A DNA stretch of 64,000 nt from DASQEH01 sp963765725 (GTDB lineage Bacteria > Actinomycetota > Actinomycetes > Propionibacteriales > Nocardioidaceae), in NCBI GenBank assembly GCA_963765725.1, contig CAVXXI010000001.1, positions 930,001 to 994,000 on the forward strand, written 5' to 3'. Position numbers and translations under genes: made by a program. The notes beneath the pieces are model-generated. The model was given only the letters and a program-made list of their open reading frames with translations. It was not told where the DNA came from and did not search any database. Shown piece by piece: positions 20,909 through 29,506 of this stretch (position 1 is the stretch's first letter; each line of letters begins with the position of its first letter).

Positions 20909-22774
20909 GTGAGGCATCCTCTTTTGACGACCACCTCGGCACGCACCAGCTCCACCGACGACACGGCGGTTGTCAAGGAGAAAGCGGAGCAGTCGGGGGA
21001 GTACTCGCACGCGCAGATCCTGACGATCCTGTCCGGGCTGCTCCTGGGCATGTTCCTGGCTGCGCTCGACCAGTCCATCGTCGGTACCGCCATCCGCACG
21101 ATCGCCGACGACCTGAACGGGCTGTCCGTGCAGGCGTGGGTGACCACCGCGTACCTGATCACGTCGACGATCACCACACCGATCTACGGGAAGCTGGGCG
21201 ACCTGTACGGGCGCAAGAAGCTGTTCCTGTTCGCCATCACCGTCTTCATCTGCGGGTCCGCGGCCTGCTCGTTCGCCACCTCGATGGTCATGCTGGCGGG
21301 CCTGCGCGCGCTGCAGGGGCTGGGTGCCGGCGGTCTGTTCACCCTCGTCCTCGCCATCATCGGCGACATCGTCTCGCCGCGTGAGCGGGCGAAGTACACC
21401 GGCTACTTCATGGCCGTCTTCGCCACTTCGAGCGTGCTCGGGCCGGTGGCCGGAGGGCTCTTCGCCGGGCAGTCGTCGATCCTCGGCGTCGCCGGCTGGC
21501 GCTGGGTGTTCCTGGTCAACGTGCCGATCGGGATTGCGGCGTTGTTCGTGGTCACGAAGAACTTGCACCTGCACCACCAGCGACGCGAGGCACGGATCGA
21601 CTGGTGGGGCGCGGTGTCGCTGGTGGTCGCGCTCGTGCCGCTGCTCACCGTCGCCGAGCAGGGTCGCGAGTGGGGCTGGGCGTCCGGCCGGGCGATCACC
21701 TGCTACGCGGTCGGCGCGTTCGGGCTGCTCGCGCTGTGGCTGGTCGAGCGCGCCATGGGCGACGACGCCCTCATCCCGCTGCGGATCTTCCGGCTGCGTG
21801 CGGCCGCGGTCGTCATCGGCGCCAGTGTCGTGGTGGGCGCCGGGATGTTCGGGGCGATCACCGTTCTGCCGCAGTACATGCAGATCGTCCACGGTGCGTC
21901 GCCCACGGAAGCCGGCCTGATGATGTTGCCGATGGTGGTCGGGATGATGACGGCCGGGATCGTCGTCGGCCAGATCACGGCCCGTACGGGGGCGATCCGC
22001 ATCTTCCCGATCTTCGGCTCGGCACTCGCGGCGGTCGCGATGCTGGCCCTGTCCCGCGTCAGCGCCGACACGAGCCTCCTGTGGGTGATGACCGGGATGC
22101 TGTTCCTCGGTCTGGGCATCGGCCAGTGCATGCAGCCGCTCACGATCATCGTGCAGAACGCCGTGCCTCCCAGCGAGATCGGTGTCGCGACCAGCTCGGC
22201 TACGTTCTTCCGTCAGGTCGGCGGCACGCTGGGTGTCGCGATCTTCCTCTCGCTCCTGTTCAGCACCCTCGGCGGCAACATCGCCTCGGCTTTCAAGGCC
22301 GCGGCCCCGGGTATCCAGAAGGCGGCCTCGTCCGGTCAGATCGCGCATACGCAGCTCAACGAGCAGGTGCTCTCCGGGTTGCGCAGCCACGGGCAGGGCG
22401 GCGGAGTCTTCGCGTCAGTGCAGAACGACTCCTCCATCATCGGGAGGATGAGCTCCGTGCTCGGGCACCCGTTCAAGGTGGGCTTCGCCGACTCCATGAG
22501 CCTGGTCCTGCTGTGCGGTGGCTGCTTCATGCTGGTTGCCTTCGCCGTACTGCTGCTGATGCCGGACGTCGAGCTGCGCGCCACCTCGGCCAGCGCCGCC
22601 GTCCGAGCTGAGCATGACGCAGGGCGGACGGGACCGTCGGTGCCCCCGTTGGACACCGAGGAGACTCACGGTGGCGGTACCCACCGGGCCCAGGTTGCCG
22701 TGGTCGTCGGCGACGCGCCGGTCGTGGCGGTTACCGGCAAGCACGTGGGCCTGACCCGCCCCGAGGAGGGCTGA
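20909..22774 (+). CDS. MFS multidrug exporter, DHA2 family, 14 helices
   Basis: About 621 residues from a GTG at 20909 (an in-frame TTG at 20924 is an alternative; no clear ribosome site for either). The first helix has FLAALDQSIVGTAIRTIADD, loop 2-3 GKLGDLYGRKKLFL and motif C GPVAGGLFAG. A long insert before the last helix (about residues 450-530) and an acidic C-terminal tail of about 70 residues are typical of actinobacterial MDR exporters. No regulator lies next to it. The substrate is unknown. Confidence 0.87.
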   Translation: MRHPLLTTTSARTSSTDDTAVVKEKAEQSGEYSHAQILTILSGLLLGMFLAALDQSIVGTAIRTIADDLNGLSVQAWVTTAYLITSTITTPIYGKLGDLYGRKKLFLFAITVFICGSAACSFATSMVMLAGLRALQGLGAGGLFTLVLAIIGDIVSPRERAKYTGYFMAVFATSSVLGPVAGGLFAGQSSILGVAGWRWVFLVNVPIGIAALFVVTKNLHLHHQRREARIDWWGAVSLVVALVPLLTVAEQGREWGWASGRAITCYAVGAFGLLALWLVERAMGDDALIPLRIFRLRAAAVVIGASVVVGAGMFGAITVLPQYMQIVHGASPTEAGLMMLPMVVGMMTAGIVVGQITARTGAIRIFPIFGSALAAVAMLALSRVSADTSLLWVMTGMLFLGLGIGQCMQPLTIIVQNAVPPSEIGVATSSATFFRQVGGTLGVAIFLSLLFSTLGGNIASAFKAAAPGIQKAASSGQIAHTQLNEQVLSGLRSHGQGGGVFASVQNDSSIIGRMSSVLGHPFKVGFADSMSLVLLCGGCFMLVAFAVLLLMPDVELRATSASAAVRAEHDAGRTGPSVPPLDTEETHGGGTHRAQVAVVVGDAPVVAVTGKHVGLTRPEEG

Positions 22775-23152
22775 CCCGCGGGCGCTTCGCCAGTGCGCTC
22801 GAGGTGCACGTGCGCTCCGACGATCACCGCTGTCACCGCAGCCGGTACTGGATCATCTGAAAGGACCTAGCCCGGGACCGGCCAGTGGGATGCTGCTCAT
22901 GTCGACGAGCGTGAGACGGGAAAGACGCGTCCTCCGATCGTGAAGGAAATCGCCGGCGGTACCCGGCGGTTCCCGGCGGTTCCCGGCGGTACAAGGTCTC
23001 CCATCGCCAGCGCCACTACGAAACCGTGTCGCCCGCTGAGCACATCGGCGGCTGGCAGGTGGGACATCGGGCTCGCTTCCGAGCAATCCATTCCGTCTGC
23101 ACGAATGGCCAGGTGGACATTCAGCCCTGTCTGGTCTCAAAGGAGAAACCGC
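22775..23152. other. Non-coding interval with a short tandem repeat
   Basis: These 378 bases separate the exporter from the secreted-protein gene. I see no credible gene. The interval contains a 10-bp tandem repeat at 22954-22992 and a strong AAAGGAG ribosome site at its right end for the next gene. Confidence 0.5.
22954..22992. repeat. 10-bp tandem repeat, about four copies
   Basis: CGGCGGTACC, CGGCGGTTCC, CGGCGGTTCC and CGGCGGTACA follow each other without interruption. The first and last units share TAC and the middle ones TTC, so the array is symmetric in its variants. It lies about 160 bases upstream of the secreted-protein gene. The period does not fit codons in any real gene here. It may be a slippage-prone microsatellite or a protein-binding array. 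Confidence 0.6.
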
Positions 23153-23647
23153 ATGCGACTACGACTCTGCCTAGTGCTGGTGACGACCCTCATGCTGCTG
23201 GGTGGCGGTCTGTCGTTCGCCGCCGAATCCGTCAAGTCCGACAGACGAGGCGATGCTGCCGCAGCCGTCGATATCACGCGCGGCACGTACGTCAACGCGC
23301 CGACACATGTCTCTGCCCGCATCCGCGTTCCCGGGCTGCTGCGCCACGGCCGCGCGACGCTGGTCATTGCCCTGCCGGCGATGGATAACGGCTACCTGGC
23401 CGTTGTCGAGGGGCGCCCGGACGGCTCACTGGACAAGCGCTTCCGCCGGTTCAGCGACGTCGGTACCTCGAGTGCTCCTTGCCACGTTCGCGGTCGTTGG
23501 GATGCCGCTCGCGGGATCGTCACGCTGACTGTCCCGCAGGCGTGCGTGAAGAGCCTGGGAGGCGGCTCCTTGTACCTGCAAGCCACGACGGGTCTGAGTG
23601 GTCATCACGACTATGCGCCCAGCGTAAGTCGCCTAGCCCGAGGTTGA
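23153..23647 (+). CDS. Secreted protein of unknown function, paralogue of 11565-12098
   Basis: AAAGGAG lies seven bases before the ATG. The 164-residue product has a signal peptide (MRLRLCLVLVTTLMLLGGG to about residue 25). The mature region starts with GDAAAAVDIT, continues as a beta-rich domain with two cysteines (SAPCHVRGRWDAA and VPQACV), and ends near DYAP. The same elements in the same order occur in the product of 11565-12098, so both belong to one small secreted family. Function is unknown. Confidence 0.75.
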   Translation: MRLRLCLVLVTTLMLLGGGLSFAAESVKSDRRGDAAAAVDITRGTYVNAPTHVSARIRVPGLLRHGRATLVIALPAMDNGYLAVVEGRPDGSLDKRFRRFSDVGTSSAPCHVRGRWDAARGIVTLTVPQACVKSLGGGSLYLQATTGLSGHHDYAPSVSRLARG

Positions 23648-23759
23648 TGCCTGCGGCAAAGGACACCGGCGAAGTCCCGAGTCGGCGGACGATGAGAAAC
23701 GCGGAGTCGAAAACGCCGACAGGGCCTCGGGCGCGCGGCGTACTTGAGACCATCGATAC

Positions 23760-23981
23760 ATGTCCGAGGACAGTCGCGAACCGGTCGGCCGAGACGCGAG
23801 GCCCGCGCTGCGCCACTCGTACTGCTCGTGGTGTCACCCGGACCCGAGCGATGTCGTCACGCTCTGCCGGAACCGGGCTCACGGAGCCGACCCCGATGGA
23901 CCACCCGGCGTCACCGACCCCGACTGCATCGTCTGCCTCGACCTGTTGACGCAGGCACACCGCTGCCTGGGCGTGGGCTGA
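23760..23981 (+). CDS. Small cysteine-rich protein, possible zinc-binding
   Basis: A 73-residue frame with CSWC near residue 23, a single Cys in TLCRNR, and CIVC near residue 57. Two CxxC motifs about 30 residues apart suggest a small zinc ribbon. The protein is otherwise acidic and soluble. The ribosome site is weak and I do not recognise a family, so the gene itself is only probable. Confidence 0.5.
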   Translation: MSEDSREPVGRDARPALRHSYCSWCHPDPSDVVTLCRNRAHGADPDGPPGVTDPDCIVCLDLLTQAHRCLGVG

Positions 23982-24061
23982 CCACTCGGCACCTTCGGGT
24001 TCTCCTACGCAGCGTGATCATTTGCTAACTGGCTGTCACTTCACCGCGTACCGTGGCCCTC

Positions 24062-25051
24062 ATGTCACGTCCACGGGTAACGCCCGTCCGCCGTCGCCTC
24101 GGACCGACAGCACACGCGATGGTCTCGCTCGGAGCCGTGTCGGCAGCGTTGATGTTGTCGGCGAGCTCGGCGGAGCCCGCCCAGGCGTCAGCTCCGCCGA
24201 CGACCAAGCTCGCCTTCCGGGCAGCATCGTGGTGGAACACTCCGATCGGCTCGGCCGGCGTCGACCCTCACAGCCGGGCGTACATCAAGGACTCGCAGAG
24301 GCGAGCGCACACCCAGCCCTACCTCAAGCTGGTCCTGGGCCGCTGGGGAAGCCCCACGTACACGGCCCGGGCGTCCGACCGTCGCTACCGGATCCGCCCG
24401 ACGGCGTACGGTCCGACGGTCACCGTCCACATCCCCGCGCACGCGAACCCGCGCGCCACGACGGACGCTCAGATGACAGTGCTCGACCCCTCCAGCAACC
24501 AGAGCGTCGGCCTGTGGCGCGCGGCGTACCACGCCAAGACCCATCGCTGGACCGCGGCCGGCACCGACCGGTACTACCTCAGCTCCACCGGCATCCAGCA
24601 CTCGCTTCCGGGGGGCTCTCACGGCAACGACGGGCACCGCGGGATTCCATCCACGTACCGGGCCGTGCACAAGAAGGACGTCATGTCCGGCGCGATCCAC
24701 CACCGCCTCGAGCTGTTCTGGTGGGCGACCGCCGGGCACACGCCCGGGGGACGCCAGGCCTACTTCCCGATGAGCGGTTCGGAGCACCACAAGGGAGGTG
24801 TCGTACCAGAAGGCATCGTGCTCCGCATCAAGCCGTCCGTGAACCTGAGGGCGAAGCACCTGTCACCGGCCGCACTGGTGATCGCGAGGGCGCTCAAGCG
24901 GTACGGCGGCATCATCGGCGACAACTCCGGCTCGGGCAACAACCTGAAGCTGCAGTCGAACGCGAACTGGAGCCACAGCCTGCGGAAGAACTCGCTCGAG
25001 TCGATCGGTTGGCGCGACTACGAGTTCGTCAGAGGCGGCGCCCGGCGGTAG
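24062..25051 (+). CDS. Secreted protein with SWWNTPI-type N-terminus, function unknown
   Basis: About 329 residues with an arginine-rich N-terminus and a signal sequence ending near AEPAQASA. The mature protein opens with FRAASWWNTPIGSAGVDPHS and contains many Trp/Tyr/His residues and repeated RxxYR segments. The WWNTP opening resembles secreted actinobacterial proteins of unknown function that I know only as hypotheticals. No catalytic motif can be assigned. It lies alone, after a TTTGCTAACT stretch that could be part of a promoter. Confidence 0.7.
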   Translation: MSRPRVTPVRRRLGPTAHAMVSLGAVSAALMLSASSAEPAQASAPPTTKLAFRAASWWNTPIGSAGVDPHSRAYIKDSQRRAHTQPYLKLVLGRWGSPTYTARASDRRYRIRPTAYGPTVTVHIPAHANPRATTDAQMTVLDPSSNQSVGLWRAAYHAKTHRWTAAGTDRYYLSSTGIQHSLPGGSHGNDGHRGIPSTYRAVHKKDVMSGAIHHRLELFWWATAGHTPGGRQAYFPMSGSEHHKGGVVPEGIVLRIKPSVNLRAKHLSPAALVIARALKRYGGIIGDNSGSGNNLKLQSNANWSHSLRKNSLESIGWRDYEFVRGGARR

Positions 25052-25213
25052 CGGGATCCCGGCGCCGCGGGAGCTCGGCCGGGCACCCGCTCTACGAACC
25101 GACTACGTCATGGCCCAGCCCGAGGGCGGCTGTTAGTCTGCCTGCTGCCGGTTCTTCTGCCTTTGGAAGCCCTAGTGGGGGCCGGCGCCGAGGCCGGTCC
25201 GGAGGCGGGCTGC

Positions 25214-26875
25214 ATGAGCAAACCGACGATACTGACCGTCGACGACGACCCCATGGTCTCTGCGGCCGTCGCACGCGACCTCCGCAACCGGTACGGGTCC
25301 GGCTACCGCATCGTCCGGGCGTCGTCGGGGCAGCAGGGACTGACCGTCCTGGCGCGGCTCGCCTTGCGCAACCAGCCCGTGGCGTTGATCGTGTCGGACC
25401 AGCGGATGCCGCAGATGACCGGGATCGAGATGCTCGAGCAGGCGCGCACGCATGCGCCGACTGCGAAGCTCCTGCTCCTCACCGCCTACGCCGATACCGA
25501 CGTCGCCATCAAGGCGATCAACGACATCGAGCTCGACTACTACCTGCTCAAGCCCTGGGACCCTCCCGAGGAGCGGCTGTACCCCGTCGTCGACGACCTG
25601 CTCGACGACTGGAAGCAAGCGAACCCCGACCACGCGTCGGACGTCGGCGTGGTCGGGCACCGGTGGTCCGACCGCGCTCACGACATCAAGACGTTCCTCG
25701 CTCGCAACCACGTGCCCTACCGGTGGTACGACATCGAGCGTGACACCGAGGCGCAGCGGCTGTCCGACCTGGCGCAGGCCACCGGGGACGACCTGCCGTT
25801 GGTACTCGTCCCCGACCACGACGTGCTCCGGCGTCCGTCCACCGTCGAGCTGGCCGGCGCGCTGGGACTGCGGACGCGCGCCGAGCAGCCCCTGTACGAC
25901 CTGTGCATCGTCGGGGGAGGTCCTGCCGGACTGGCCGCCGCCGTCTACGGCGCCTCCGAAGGTCTGACGACCGTCATCGTGGAGCGGGAGGCGCCGGGTG
26001 GGCAGGCCGGCCAGAGTGCAGCCATCGAGAACTACCTCGGCTTCCCCCGGGGCCTCACCGGTTCGGACCTGACGCACCGCGCCGTCGCGCAGGTGAGCCG
26101 CTTCGGCGCCGAGATGGTGCTCGCGCGTGGCGTGGTCGCACTGGAGACACGAGGGCCTGTGCATGCCGTGATCTTCGACGACGGGTCCGGTGAGATCGAG
26201 GCGCGGGCGCTCATCGTCGCCACCGGCGTCTCGTACCGACGGTTGGAAGCGGCCGGGCTCGACGAGCTGACCGGTCGAGGCGTCTACTACGGGGCAACCG
26301 CCAGCGAGGCGAGCTTGTGCGAGGGCGACGACGTGTACGTCGTGGGCGCCGCCAACTCCGCGGGGCAGGCAGCCCTCAACCTGGCGCGGTTCGCGAAGCG
26401 CGTGGTGCTGGTCGTGCGCGCGTCCACCCTCGAAGACACGATGTCGCGGTACCTCGTCGACAGGATCCTCGCCGCGGCCAACGTCGAGGTCAGGTACCGC
26501 AGCGAGGTCGTGGCGTGTACGGGCGACGGTCACCTCGAGACGCTCACGCTTGCCGACCGGGAGAGCAGTGCCACGGAGGAGGTGTCCGCGAGCTGGCTGT
26601 TCGTCTTCATCGGCGCGTCACCTCACACCGAGTGGCTCGGTCAGGACATCGCCCGCGACGAGAAGGGGTTCGTGGTGACCGGGCAGGATCTGCTGGCCGC
26701 GACCTCGCCGCGGCGCTGGCCGCTGGACCGGGCACCGTACGCGCTGGAGACCAGCGTCCCCGGAGTCTTCGCGGCCGGAGATGTAAGGCTCGACTCGATG
26801 AAGCGGGTCGCGTCCGCCGTCGGTGAGGGCGCGATGGCGGTCTACCTCGTGCACCGCTACCTGGCCACCGTCTGA
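25214..26875 (+). CDS. Response-regulator receiver fused to thioredoxin-reductase-like flavoprotein
   Basis: GGAGG precedes the ATG at 25214 by eight bases; 553 residues. Residues 1-125 are a CheY-like receiver (VDDDPM, phospho-acceptor Asp62 in IVSDQRMP, Lys in LLKPWD). Residues about 130-225 form a thioredoxin-like linker domain. From about 230 there is a thioredoxin-reductase fold with FAD motif CIVGGGPAGLAAAVYGASEG and NAD(P)H motif VYVVGAANSAGQAA. The redox CxxC of thioredoxin reductases (usually CATC) reads GATA here, so it cannot act as a disulfide reductase by that route. The next gene is a kinase, so phosphotransfer to the receiver is likely. Confidence 0.9.
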   Translation: MSKPTILTVDDDPMVSAAVARDLRNRYGSGYRIVRASSGQQGLTVLARLALRNQPVALIVSDQRMPQMTGIEMLEQARTHAPTAKLLLLTAYADTDVAIKAINDIELDYYLLKPWDPPEERLYPVVDDLLDDWKQANPDHASDVGVVGHRWSDRAHDIKTFLARNHVPYRWYDIERDTEAQRLSDLAQATGDDLPLVLVPDHDVLRRPSTVELAGALGLRTRAEQPLYDLCIVGGGPAGLAAAVYGASEGLTTVIVEREAPGGQAGQSAAIENYLGFPRGLTGSDLTHRAVAQVSRFGAEMVLARGVVALETRGPVHAVIFDDGSGEIEARALIVATGVSYRRLEAAGLDELTGRGVYYGATASEASLCEGDDVYVVGAANSAGQAALNLARFAKRVVLVVRASTLEDTMSRYLVDRILAAANVEVRYRSEVVACTGDGHLETLTLADRESSATEEVSASWLFVFIGASPHTEWLGQDIARDEKGFVVTGQDLLAATSPRRWPLDRAPYALETSVPGVFAAGDVRLDSMKRVASAVGEGAMAVYLVHRYLATV

Positions 26876-26890
26876 TCGGAGGGGCCGCTG

Positions 26891-28286
26891 ATGGAGGGCC
26901 GCGATCTTCGCCCGCTCGCGCTGTTCGAGGGGCTCAGTGACGACCAGGTCGACGACCTGGCCGCGTTCCGGGGACGAGGTCCGCATCGAGCCGGGTGTCG
27001 AGCTGTTCCACGAGGGCGAGCACGCGGACTTCTGGTGGCTGCTGGTCGACGGCGCCATCGACCTGCGTCGGCGTCTCGGCCGGGAGGAGACCGTCGTCGG
27101 GCGGATGGACGTACCTGGGCGCTGGGCCGGTGGCTTCCGCGCCTGGGACGAGCACGGGGTCTATCTCGCCACCGGACGGGGCGTCACCTCCGGTCGGGTG
27201 CTGCGAGTGCCGGCGGAGGTGCTCGCTCGACGGGCCGACTCCTGGTTCCCGTTCGGGGTGCACCTCATCAAGGGCCTCTACGCGACCGCACGGACCATCG
27301 AGTCGACGGCGAGGCAGCGCGACTCGCTCGTCACCCTCGGCACGTTGTCAGCGGGTCTCGCACACGAGATCAACAACCCGGCCGCCGCCGCCTCGCGTGC
27401 CGTCGACTCCCTCGAAGGGGCATGCGAGACACTCCTCGCGTCGCTGCGCCGGCTCGCAGACGGCGACATCTCGGCTGGGCAGTTCACGTTGCTCGACGCG
27501 CTGCGATGTGAACTCGAGACCCAGCAGGCGCAGACGGACCCCTTGGTGGCCGCGGACCTCGAAGAGGAGCTGTCCACCTGGCTGGCCGAGCACGGGGTCG
27601 AGCGCGACTGGACGATCGCTCCGCCGCTGGCGTCCGCCGGAGCCGACGTCGCCTGGTGTGAACGAGTGGCCGAGGTGCTTCCCGGTGACGCGCTGCAACC
27701 GGGCCTCGAGTGGGTCGCGAGCACCCTGTCGGTCGGCACGCTCCTCGCCGAGGTGCGGGAGTCGACCCACCGCATCTCCGACCTGGTCGCGGCTGTCAGG
27801 TCGTACTCGCAGATGGACCGGGGATCCGTGCAGCTGATGGACGTGACCGACGGACTGGAGAGCACGCTCGTGATGCTGGGCCACAAGCTGCGCGACCGGG
27901 TCGAGGTGGTGCGGAGCTACGGCGCGGACGTCCCGCGCATCCAGGCCTACGCCGGCGAGCTCAACCAGGTCTGGACCAACCTCATCGACAACGCCGTCGA
28001 CGCGATGGATGGTGCCGGCCGACTCGAGATCAGCACTCGCTCCGATGGGGACCACGTCGTGGTGGAGATCACCGACAGCGGCGCCGGCATGCCGCCCGAT
28101 GTGGCGGCCCGGGCGTTCGAGGCGTTCTACACCACGAAGGACGTCGGTCGCGGCACCGGGCTGGGTCTCGACATCGCACGCCGGATCGTCGTCGAGCGGC
28201 ACAACGGCACCATCGACATCGACTCGATGCCGGGGAGGACGGTGCTCCGCGTCAGCCTTCCGGCCCCCGCGGCAGCAGGGACGTGA
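26891..28286 (+). pseudogene. Cyclic-nucleotide-domain histidine kinase, broken by one frameshift
   Basis: The start (ATG 26891) is 15 bases after the flavoprotein stop. It reads LRPLALFEGLSDDQVDDLAA; near 26970 the frame shifts by one, and the rest continues from VRIEPGVELFHEGEHADFWW. Together these form a CRP-like sensory domain (about 130 residues). The remainder is a kinase core: LVTLGTLSAGLAHEINNPA (phospho-His), WTNLIDNAVDAMD (N box), DSGAGMPPD and GTGLGLDIA. Removing one base near 26965-26975 restores a single protein of about 464 residues. Together with the upstream receiver-flavoprotein it would form a redox-linked two-component pair. The break could be a sequence error. Confidence 0.8.
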
Positions 28287-28313
28287 CGAATTCCTGCGGC
28301 GTACCCCGCAGGC

Positions 28314-29114
28314 TCAGAAACCGTGCCTCTCGAGCCAGGCCAGGCTCGCGTCGGCCACCTCGGCCCACCCGTGGTCGATGGTCAGCGAGTGCCCTCGGTC
28401 TGCGAACTCCTGCAGATCGGTGACTGCGGTGGAGCCGCGGTACTGCTTGAGGGTGGCCTTGGTGATGGACTCCGGGACCGTGTGGTCCTTTCCACCCATG
28501 ATTAGCAACAGCGGGCCCCGCTGGTCGTTCTTCGTGTCGACCGCGGCGGGGGAGTGGAGGGAGAAGTTCGAGACGGCGGCCTCGAAGAGCGGCTTTCCTG
28601 GGGAGGGAACCGCCCACTGGGCGTGCAAGGCGTTGGACTCGTCCTCCGGCAGTGCGTTGCCGAAGCTGTACCGGAACTGGTCCGGGGTCAAGGCGACCGC
28701 GCGATGCCTGTTGGCAGGGTTCTTGAACACGGGCAGCGTGGCGTGCAGCGCCGACAGGGGCAGCGGGAGCACTCCCTTGATCTGGGCGGCGTCGATGGCG
28801 ACGGCTGCGGCAACCGCGTCCATGCCGAGCAGCTTCTGCGCGATCATGCCGCCGAACGAGTGACCGACGATGATCGGCTTGGCAGGCAGGGCGCGGATGA
28901 CGGTCAGGTAGTGCTCCACGACGTCGTCGATGCCCTTGTCGGCAACGGCCTCGGGGTGCTGACGCGTCTCCTCGACCGTGCTCGCGACGCCGGGCCAACC
29001 CGGTGCGGTCGCCGTGTACCCGGCGGCCTCGAAGCGGTCCACCCACGACTGCCAGGCGGTGGGATGGATCCAGAGACCGTGGATGAAGACCACGGGATTC
29101 GGTTTGGTCGGCAT
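28314..29114 (-). CDS. Alpha/beta hydrolase
   Basis: About 266 residues from the ATG at 29114 (a GTG at 29147 would add 11). The oxyanion motif VVFIHGLW, nucleophile elbow VGHSFGG, acid in GGKDHTVP and histidine in DRGHSLT form the complete triad. No signal peptide. Substrate is unknown; related proteins are general esterase or lactonase-like enzymes. It is convergent with the kinase gene (28 bases between stops) and is preceded by a repeat-filled spacer. Confidence 0.87.
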   Translation of the reverse strand: MPTKPNPVVFIHGLWIHPTAWQSWVDRFEAAGYTATAPGWPGVASTVEETRQHPEAVADKGIDDVVEHYLTVIRALPAKPIIVGHSFGGMIAQKLLGMDAVAAAVAIDAAQIKGVLPLPLSALHATLPVFKNPANRHRAVALTPDQFRYSFGNALPEDESNALHAQWAVPSPGKPLFEAAVSNFSLHSPAAVDTKNDQRGPLLLIMGGKDHTVPESITKATLKQYRGSTAVTDLQEFADRGHSLTIDHGWAEVADASLAWLERHGF

Positions 29115-29253
29115 CAGGCCGCCTTTCGAGGTCGAGGTGTTGCTCACTGCTCAACGACGCCGGCGTGAGGTCGCTGAGCAGCTGGCACGGTCCTGACTCC
29201 GGGGTTCACGATAGAGCGCCGCCGTGCGCCGGTACGCCCCAGGTCCGCCGACC

Positions 29254-29341
29254 GGGCGCAAATGCCGCGTCGACCGGGCGCAAATGTCGCGCCGAGTGGG
29301 CGCGAATGTCGCCTCGAAGGGGCGCTAATGCTCCGAGTCCG
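29254..29341. repeat. 22-bp phased array, orientation 1 (four units)
   Basis: The core GGGCGCAAATG or a near variant starts at 29254, 29276, 29298 and 29320, exactly 22 bases apart each time. The intervening bases also vary little (TCGACC-type segments). The core is the reverse complement of CATTTGCGCCC, the core of the array at 50233. The unit length is not divisible by three, so this is not a coding repeat. It lies in the 359-base spacer between the hydrolase and the quinone-oxidoreductase-like gene. Confidence 0.85.
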
Positions 29342-29370
29342 GCGGTAGACCCGTCGGCCCACTCCGCTGC

Positions 29371-29490
29371 GCGCATCTCTGCCCGCTCGACCCGGCCTCT
29401 CCGCCCGCTCGAGCGAGCATTTCTGCCCGCTCGAGCCGACATATCCGCCCGGTCGAGCGAGCATTTGCGCCTGCTCGACCGAGCTTCTGG
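29371..29490. repeat. 22-bp phased array, orientation 2 (five units), facing the first
   Basis: The anchor GCCCGCTCGA or a near variant occurs at 29381, 29403, 29425, 29447 and 29469, again exactly 22 bases apart, each preceded by GCATTT- or GACATA-like bases. This array is in the opposite orientation to the one at 29254, so the two can pair with each other as a long imperfect hairpin. It ends about 17 bases before the stop codon of the oxidoreductase at 29507. Confidence 0.85.
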
Positions 29491-29506
29491 CCTCTCGGCC
29501 CGCGGG

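Noticed and set aside
18683..22390. A 1235-residue open frame extending the gamma-glutamyltransferase upstream on the minus strand
   Set aside because: The extra N-terminal part is the antisense of the exporter at 20909-22774, with the Arg/Asp/His-rich composition of shadow frames. The ATG at 20467 has a ribosome site and starts the family domain.
26937..28286. The kinase starting at 26937 as an intact shorter gene
   Set aside because: Its first residues (TTRSTTWPRS) are out of frame with the sensor domain whose beginning lies at 26891. The two halves join cleanly if one base is removed, so a broken longer gene explains it better.
29144..29464. Repeat-encoded proteins from frames crossing the 22-bp arrays (Arg/Ser/Ala repeats)
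   Set aside because: A 22-base period shifts frame at every unit, so the translations are not conserved between units and no start site is convincing.
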